In this document: positions 59,052 to 64,000 of the stretch, piece after piece
Layout of the letters: the number at the start of each line of letters is the position of its first letter
Position numbering within the stretch: the first letter of the stretch is position 1
Source of the DNA: Spirillospora albida
GTDB lineage: Bacteria; Actinomycetota; Actinomycetes; Streptosporangiales; Streptosporangiaceae
Direction: 5' to 3'
Assembly: GCF_000718255.1 (NCBI RefSeq)
Contig: NZ_JOFJ01000015.1
Span: forward strand, 1-64,000
DNA: 64,000 nt
Notes under the pieces: model-generated
Told to the model about the DNA's origin: nothing
Databases searched by the model: none
Seen by the model: only the letters and a program-made list of their open reading frames with translations
Made by a program: the position numbers and the translations under genes

Positions 59052-59528
59052 TTGTTGCGTCTTGACGAGCTCGACCGTCATATCGTTGCGCGGCTCCTGC
59101 AGGACGGCCGCGCCTCCTACGCCCAGATCGGGGACAAGGTCGGCCTGTCCGCCCCGGCGGTGAAGCGCCGCGTCGACCGCCTCCGCGCCGACGGCGTCAT
59201 CAACGGCTTCTCGGCCGTCGTCGACCCGGCCGCGCTCGGCTGGACGACCGAGGCGTTCATCGAGATCTTCTGCACGGGGGCGACGTCCCCCGAGGAGATC
59301 TCCTCGAGCGTCCGGGTCCATCCCGAGGTGGTCGCCGCGTACACGATCAGCGGTGACGCGAGCGCGCTGGTGCACGTCCGGGCCCGCGACATCCAGCACC
59401 TTGAGCAGGTGCTGGAACGGCTCCGCCGAGAGGACAACATCACGGCCACCAAGACGTCGATCGTCCTGTCCCGACTGATCGGCCGCCCGACGGACGCCCC
59501 CTCGCCCGAGCCGGTTACCGGCCAGTAG
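59052..59528 (+). CDS. Lrp/AsnC-family regulator
   Basis: A protein of 158 residues: N-terminal helix-turn-helix (LDELDRHIVARLLQDGRASYAQIGDKVGLSAPAVKRRVDRL) and a C-terminal RAM-type ligand domain (VVAAYTISGDASALVHVRA). It starts at TTG, with a G-run upstream; a second TTG follows directly. It is divergent from rocD, so arginine/ornithine-dependent control of rocD is likely. Confidence 0.9.
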   Translation: MLRLDELDRHIVARLLQDGRASYAQIGDKVGLSAPAVKRRVDRLRADGVINGFSAVVDPAALGWTTEAFIEIFCTGATSPEEISSSVRVHPEVVAAYTISGDASALVHVRARDIQHLEQVLERLRREDNITATKTSIVLSRLIGRPTDAPSPEPVTGQ

Positions 59529-59538
59529 GCTACGGCGC

Positions 59539-60027
59539 ATGGACCGCTCTTTCGCCACCGCCGACCTGATCGACGACTTCGGGGACGAACTGCGCAGCTG
59601 CGAGACCCAGTTCCGCCAGTACGGCGCCGTCTCCGTCTTCTCCGGCCCGGTCGTCACCGTCCGCTGCCTCCGCGACAACGGCTTGGTCAAGAAGCTGCTG
59701 AACACCCCCGGCTCCGGACGGGTCCTGGTCGTCGACGGCGGCGCCTCCCTGGCGTCCGCGCTGATGGGCGACATGATCGCCGCCGCCGCCGTGGAGAACG
59801 GCTGGTCCGGCGTGGTCATCAACGGCGCCGTCCGGGACGTGCCGGCGCTCCGCACGCTCGCCCTGGGCGTGAAGGCGCTCGGCTCCAACCCCCGCAAATC
59901 GGCCAAGGACGCCGCGGGCGCCGTGGACGTCCCGGTCACCTTCGGCGGCGCCGAGTTCCGGCCGGGCGACTGGCTCTACAGCGACGAGGACGGCATCGTC
60001 CTGGCGGAACGCGACGTCCTGGCGTGA
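59539..60027 (+). CDS. rraA: RraA-family protein
   Basis: A protein of 162 residues: ATADLIDDFGDELR at the start, GDMIAAAAVENGWSGVVINGAVRD in the middle and GDWLYSDEDGIVLA at the end. The family includes RNase E regulators and HMG/CHA aldolases; the Arg-Asp pair in GAVRD fits the aldolase metal site. The ATG is seven bases after TAGGCT (59526-59531). The two functions cannot be separated by sequence alone. Confidence 0.85.
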   Translation: MDRSFATADLIDDFGDELRSCETQFRQYGAVSVFSGPVVTVRCLRDNGLVKKLLNTPGSGRVLVVDGGASLASALMGDMIAAAAVENGWSGVVINGAVRDVPALRTLALGVKALGSNPRKSAKDAAGAVDVPVTFGGAEFRPGDWLYSDEDGIVLAERDVLA

Positions 60028-60642
60028 TCACTCTTCCAGGGTGCGGCGGTGGTGTTCCAAACCCTGGATCAGGGCCTGTAGCCCCATCTCGAACGCCGTA
60101 TCGGAGGGGTCGCCGGTGCGGGCCGCCAGGGCGGCGGCCAGCTCGGGCGGGAGGCCTTCGGCCGCGGCGGGAGGATTCGGGGCGGCGAGGGTGAGGGCCG
60201 AGCCCAGGAGGAAGGACTCGACGGTCTCGATCACCGGCATGACCAGGTGGTCGGGCCAGTCCGCCTCGCGGAGGACGGTCACGGCGGACGCGTAGTGCGC
60301 CAGGGCGGCGGGGGCGCGGACCGGCGTCGACACCAGCAGGGGGATCACGCGCGGGTGGGCGGCGAAGGCGGCGCGGTAGGAGCGGGCCCAGCGGTCCAGG
60401 GCGAGGGTCCACGGGCGCAGGGACGCGGCGGTGGCGTCCATCTCGGCGACGATCAGTTCGCGGAGGCCCTCGATGATCTCGCCGCGGTTCGCGATGTGGT
60501 GGTAGAGGGACGGGCCCCGCACGCCGAGGCGGGCGGCCAGGCGGTTCGTGGTCAGCGCGTCCGGGCCCTGCTCGTCGACGAGGTCGAGGGCCGCGCGCAG
60601 GATGCCGTCGCGGGTCAGCAGTGGTGTGGACGGTCGTCCCAT
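60028..60642 (-). CDS. TetR-family repressor
   Basis: A protein of 204 residues. The N-terminal helix-turn-helix is typical (ILRAALDLVDEQGPDALTTNRLAARLGVRGPSLYHHIANRGEII), followed by a TetR_C-like helical domain. It is divergent from the amidase gene with a palindrome between them. Its stop directly adjoins the rraA stop (convergent). Confidence 0.9.
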   Translation of the reverse strand: MGRPSTPLLTRDGILRAALDLVDEQGPDALTTNRLAARLGVRGPSLYHHIANRGEIIEGLRELIVAEMDATAASLRPWTLALDRWARSYRAAFAAHPRVIPLLVSTPVRAPAALAHYASAVTVLREADWPDHLVMPVIETVESFLLGSALTLAAPNPPAAAEGLPPELAAALAARTGDPSDTAFEMGLQALIQGLEHHRRTLEE

Positions 60643-60686
60643 CTCTTCCCCTCATGGCGGTTCGGGCGCTACATTCCAGACCTTAT

Positions 60687-60699
60687 CTAGAGACTCTAG
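60687..60699. promoter_or_regulatory. TetR operator palindrome
   Basis: CTAGAG (60687-60692), A, CTCTAG (60694-60699): a perfect odd palindrome midway between the divergent tetR-type and amidase genes, in an AT-richer stretch. Confidence 0.65.
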
Positions 60700-60716
60700 T
60701 TTTAGGTGGAGGGATC

Positions 60717-62147
60717 GTGGAGCTCACCCTTGCGTCCGCGTTCGAGCTGGCGGAGGCGATCCGCGACGGGCGGACCACGTCCCGGGAGGTCGTGGACGCC
60801 CACATCGCGGTGTTGGAGCGGGTCCAGCCGGTCGTCAACGGGCTCGCCCGGGACCGGTTCGAGGCGGCGCGGGCCGAGGCCGACGCGGCCGACGCGCGGA
60901 TCGCGGCGAACGCGGGGGAGGAGCTTCCGCCGCTGCTCGGAGTGCCGTGCACGATCAAGGAGTCGCTCGCGTTCACCGGGATGCCCAACGCGGCGGGCGT
61001 CGTGGCGCGCAAGGACGTCCTGGCCACGACGGACGCCACCGTGGTGCGGCGGGTGCTGGACGCCGGCGCCGTCCCGCTCGGCGTGACGAACACGTCCGAG
61101 CTGTGCATGTGGATCGAGTCGGAGAACCGGCTCTACGGGCGGACGCGCAACCCCTACGACCCGTCCCGGACGTCCGGTGGGTCGTCGAGCGGCGAGGGCG
61201 CCTGCGTGGGAGCGGGCGGGTCGCCGTTCGGGATCGGTTCGGACATCGGCGGGTCGATCCGGCTGCCCGCGTTCTTCAACGGGGTGTTCGGGCACAAGAC
61301 CTCGCCCGGGATCGTCCCGAACACGGGCGAGTTCCCCGGCGGGTCGCCGGGCGAGGGCCGGATGCTGTCCAAGGGGCCGATCGCCCGGCGGGCCTCGGAC
61401 CTCATGCCGCTGCTCCGCATCATCGCGGGGCCGGACGGTGTGGACACGTTCGTCCGGGAGACGCCCCTCGGCGACCCGGAGACCGTCGACCTGAGCGGCC
61501 TCAAGGTCGTCGTCTCCGAGGACTTCTCGTACACGCCCATATCGAGGGACATGCTGGCCGCGCGGGTCGCGGCGGCGCGGTCGCTGGCCGACGCGGGCGC
61601 CAGGCTGCGGCGGGTGCCGATGAAGAACCTGCGGACGGTGATCGGGCTCTACCTCACCGCCTTCGACGACATCTCGCAGAAGACCCTCGCCGAGACGCTC
61701 ATCGAGCAGGGCGCTGCGGCGCCGCGCGTCCGGTCGCTGCTGCGGCGGGGCGGCCCGCACACCGTCGCGACGCGGATGCTGGTCGGGATGGAGGCGCTCG
61801 GCGCCCGGCTGCCCGAACGCCAGGCCGCGAAGCTCCGGGTCGCGGGCATGCGGCTCGCCGAGCAGGCCGCCGAGACGGTCGGGGACGGGGTGTGGCTGCA
61901 CCCGTCGTTCGCGACGGTCGCGCCGCGGCACGGCGGCATCGTCGCGCGCCCCTGGCTGATCGCTCCGGCGCTCACGTTCAACCTGCTCGGTCTGCCGGTG
62001 ACGCAGGTGCCGCTCGGGCTCGACCGGAGGGGGCTGCCGCTGGGCGTCCAGGTCGCGGGCGCCCCGGGCAACGACCACGTGACGATCGCCGTCGCCATGC
62101 ACCTGGAGAAGCGCTTCGGCGGCTGGGTCCCGCCGGGCCGCCCCTGA
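60717..62147 (+). CDS. amidase-signature enzyme
   Basis: A protein of 476 residues. The Ser-cisSer-Lys triad is visible: Lys81 in CTIKES, the cis-Ser in TSGGSSSGEG (about 156) and the nucleophile Ser180 in DIGGSIRLPA. The family hydrolyses amides. The end (PLGVQVAGAPGNDHVTIAVA) is also typical. The GTG has GGAGGG upstream. The divergent TetR gene probably controls it; the substrate is not known. Confidence 0.9.
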   Translation: MELTLASAFELAEAIRDGRTTSREVVDAHIAVLERVQPVVNGLARDRFEAARAEADAADARIAANAGEELPPLLGVPCTIKESLAFTGMPNAAGVVARKDVLATTDATVVRRVLDAGAVPLGVTNTSELCMWIESENRLYGRTRNPYDPSRTSGGSSSGEGACVGAGGSPFGIGSDIGGSIRLPAFFNGVFGHKTSPGIVPNTGEFPGGSPGEGRMLSKGPIARRASDLMPLLRIIAGPDGVDTFVRETPLGDPETVDLSGLKVVVSEDFSYTPISRDMLAARVAAARSLADAGARLRRVPMKNLRTVIGLYLTAFDDISQKTLAETLIEQGAAAPRVRSLLRRGGPHTVATRMLVGMEALGARLPERQAAKLRVAGMRLAEQAAETVGDGVWLHPSFATVAPRHGGIVARPWLIAPALTFNLLGLPVTQVPLGLDRRGLPLGVQVAGAPGNDHVTIAVAMHLEKRFGGWVPPGRP

Positions 62148-62172
62148 GCCGGCGCGTCGGGGGCGGACGGCC

Positions 62173-63675
62173 TCACGCGCGGGCGGGCTCGGCCTCCGGC
62201 TCCTGCCGGGGCACGCGCACCGGGATCGGCTCCGGCGCCGCCTCGTCCGGGTGGCGGCGTCCGGCCCAGGCCGCCACCGCGGCCATCCACGCGAACGGCA
62301 CGGCGGGGAGCATGTACCGGTAGTCGAAGTCCGCGGTGACCGGCGGGACGGCCAGCAGCACCACCGCCGTCAGCCACAGCGGCACCGTGCCCGGCCGCGC
62401 CCGGCGCCGCAGCACCCCGGCCGCGCCGACGAGCAGGACCGCGCCGAGGACCGTCCCCGGCACGCTCACATGCCGCTGGTAGCCGCGGATCGCGCCCGCG
62501 AACGGCTCCACGACCTCCGTCCGGCCCGAGCCGTGCTCGTACTCCCGGACGACGGACAGCCGGTCGCCGCCGCCGATCACCGGCAGCGGCCGCATCCGGT
62601 CGGGACGCTTCGGGAACCGGTACTTCGCCTCCGTGCCCGGCGTCGGGTAAGCCTCGCGGTTCCACGAGAACGTCCGGACGAAGAAGTCGTAGGAGACCAC
62701 CCGCGCGTAGTCGAGCGGCTGGTTCGCGATCGCCCACATCGCGAAGCGGCGCGCGTCGTCGTCGGTCTTCGGCGAGAACGCCTGGCCGTTCTTCCAGCCG
62801 GTGGGGGAGTTGTCCTCCCATATCTGGTGGGACGACGCGGGCCGGTCGTCCGGCGCGCCGAACGGGCACAGGCGCGCGATGTCCGGCGGCGGCGCGAACC
62901 GGTCGCAGTCGGCGAAGGCGGCCGTCCGGCCCCACAGGAACACCCCGCCCGGCCCGGTGATCCCGAACCGCCCCTGGACGCCGTGGAACCACGCGCCGTA
63001 CGCGACGAGGGGCAGCGCGAACGCCGCCACCAGGGCGACCTGCGCCGTCCAGCGGGCCCGCCTGACCAGCAGGTACAGGACGGCGATGCCGATCAGCGGC
63101 ATCCCGACCGTCCGGGTGAGGGCCGCGAGGCCGAGCAGCCCCCCGATGAGCGCGGCCCGCCGCCATCCCGCCGCCGGGCCGGGGCGGGCCAGCAGCAGGA
63201 CGCCGGCGAACACGAGCGCCGTGAAGAGGGTGTCCGAGAGCACCATGTGCTCGAGTTCGATCTGGTAGCCGTCCAGCAGCACCGGCGCGAGCGCCACCGC
63301 GGCCCACGGCCGCCGGACCCCGAAATCGCGGATCAGCACCCGGTACGCGACGACCGCCAGGGCCACGACCATCAGGTGTTGCAGCCCCGTCACCAGGGCG
63401 AGGCTGTGGAACGGCTTCAGAACCCACAGGAAGAACCCGTAGCCGACCTGTCGCAGCGGATGCGGGAACGGGTCGTCCGCGATCCGGACATAGTCGTACC
63501 CGTCGTTGAACCACAGCGCCGGCGGATACCCCAGCATCGCCACGACCCGCAGGACCACGCCCACGGCCACCAGCGCCGCGAACAGCCGGTTGCCCAGGAC
63601 GGCGGCCCGCGCGGAACCGCGCCGCCGTCCGGCGGGCTCGGCCGGGCTTCGGCCCTTGCGAGGGGATGGCAACAC
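62173..63675 (-). CDS. GT-C/ArnT-like membrane glycosyltransferase candidate
   Basis: About 500 residues with an Arg-rich cytoplasmic head, about ten helices and a long extracytoplasmic loop. The first loop has FNDGYDYVRIADD, an acidic motif placed like the catalytic Asp of GT-C enzymes. The start is uncertain: GTG 63675 or the adjoining TTG 63672, the latter seven bases after a TAGGTG hexamer; a longer frame to 63918 is Arg/Gly-rich and looks non-coding. The substrate is unknown. Confidence 0.65.
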   Translation of the reverse strand: MLPSPRKGRSPAEPAGRRRGSARAAVLGNRLFAALVAVGVVLRVVAMLGYPPALWFNDGYDYVRIADDPFPHPLRQVGYGFFLWVLKPFHSLALVTGLQHLMVVALAVVAYRVLIRDFGVRRPWAAVALAPVLLDGYQIELEHMVLSDTLFTALVFAGVLLLARPGPAAGWRRAALIGGLLGLAALTRTVGMPLIGIAVLYLLVRRARWTAQVALVAAFALPLVAYGAWFHGVQGRFGITGPGGVFLWGRTAAFADCDRFAPPPDIARLCPFGAPDDRPASSHQIWEDNSPTGWKNGQAFSPKTDDDARRFAMWAIANQPLDYARVVSYDFFVRTFSWNREAYPTPGTEAKYRFPKRPDRMRPLPVIGGGDRLSVVREYEHGSGRTEVVEPFAGAIRGYQRHVSVPGTVLGAVLLVGAAGVLRRRARPGTVPLWLTAVVLLAVPPVTADFDYRYMLPAVPFAWMAAVAAWAGRRHPDEAAPEPIPVRVPRQEPEAEPARA

Positions 63676-64000
63676 CGGGCACCTACTCTGGACGTGCGGC
63701 GGGCAGGACGTCTCTCGTCCTATGTGATTGTCGGCTGCGGCCGTCGGTTCGGTCTTTCCGGGCGGGGAGCCGGGGAGATGCGGCCCGCCGGACCGCCTGG
63801 CGAGGCTCCCGGGCGTGTCACTGCATTCACCCGCGCAACGGCCGCGATCATAGCAGCGTGCCCGGACCGCCCCGGTCGCCTCACCGCATCCGCGCCTCTC
63901 GGGCACCGCATCCGCCACACCTATCGCACCGGTGAGCCAGGATTGCGACGCTTTTGGAACGTTCCCGGGTTACTTTCCGCCCCGCTGCGCATATACCGAT
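63676..64000. other. region at the window end without a supported gene
   Basis: Only short, biased frames are seen. It should contain the promoter and possibly a leader for the minus-strand GT-C-like gene. I see no convincing riboswitch or repeat. Confidence 0.4.

Noticed and set aside
63700..64000. Possible c-di-AMP (ydaO-type) riboswitch before the minus-strand GT-C-like gene
   Set aside because: A GGGTGAAT stretch and a late CCGAACCGAC on the minus strand recall the motif, but the paired stems and the conserved spacing could not be matched.
1..64000. CRISPR array, tRNA or rRNA genes
   Set aside because: No regularly spaced repeats and no cloverleaf or rRNA-like sequence were recognised by eye.

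Overview
The window is very GC-rich, uses many GTG starts and often couples genes through ATGA or GTGA overlaps. It encodes a mycothiol-pathway deacetylase, LytR-CpsA-Psr, PadR and SigE-like ECF proteins, and a mycobacterial-type Sdh1 complex. This points to an actinobacterium. The family Thermomonosporaceae (Actinomadura-like) is my inference from gene style, not something the sequence proves. No rRNA, tRNA or CRISPR array was recognised.

Positions 1-7911 hold a Tad/Flp pilus operon read to the right: CpaB/RcpC-like, CpaE/TadZ-like, two TadE-type minor pilins, the CpaF/TadA ATPase, TadB, TadC, then a sensor kinase and a LuxR-type response regulator. Positions 7912-29768 are an accessory region. 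It holds a 70-residue Flp-like pilin and three larger proteins that begin with the same pilin-like segment: a putative HExxH metallopeptidase and two related proteins of about 530-570 residues. It also holds a peptidase-like protein with a TadE/TadG-like start, two OmpA-like lipoproteins (one frameshifted), several small lipoproteins, DUF3592-like and four-helix membrane proteins, and two A24-type prepilin peptidases. Two sets of five genes (19780-23631 and 23774-27529) contain the same families with the three middle genes in reversed order. Eight promoter regions here share one architecture: phased TGGG half-sites, an interrupted palindrome TGGGnCT..nGACCC, then (in seven of the eight) 23-24 bases to a TAnnnT-like hexamer. 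I read the region as a co-regulated system that makes pilin-like, possibly effector-type, proteins for the Tad machine. The neighbouring two-component pair is the obvious candidate regulator.

Positions 29769-44375 carry an LCP protein (minus), then a complete Sdh1-type succinate dehydrogenase operon (sdhC-sdhA-sdhB, plus), a Crp/Fnr regulator, a LysR regulator, an ECF sigma factor with a likely anti-sigma partner (minus), a small gene remnant, and a second succinate dehydrogenase/fumarate reductase operon (minus). In that second operon an IS200/IS605-family element with a nonsense-interrupted tnpB lies between sdhA and sdhB.

Positions 44376-64000 are mostly conserved single genes: a receiver-PP2C phosphatase, a heterodimeric ABC exporter whose two halves have complementary ATPase defects, an S9 peptidase, a Ser/Thr kinase, the mycothiol deacetylase MshB, a flavin reductase, a PadR-controlled DHA2 efflux pump, ornithine aminotransferase with a divergent Lrp regulator, an RraA-like protein, a TetR/amidase divergent pair, and a GT-C-like membrane protein. 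Many genes sit 6-8 bases after a TAnnnT hexamer, which suggests leaderless transcripts.
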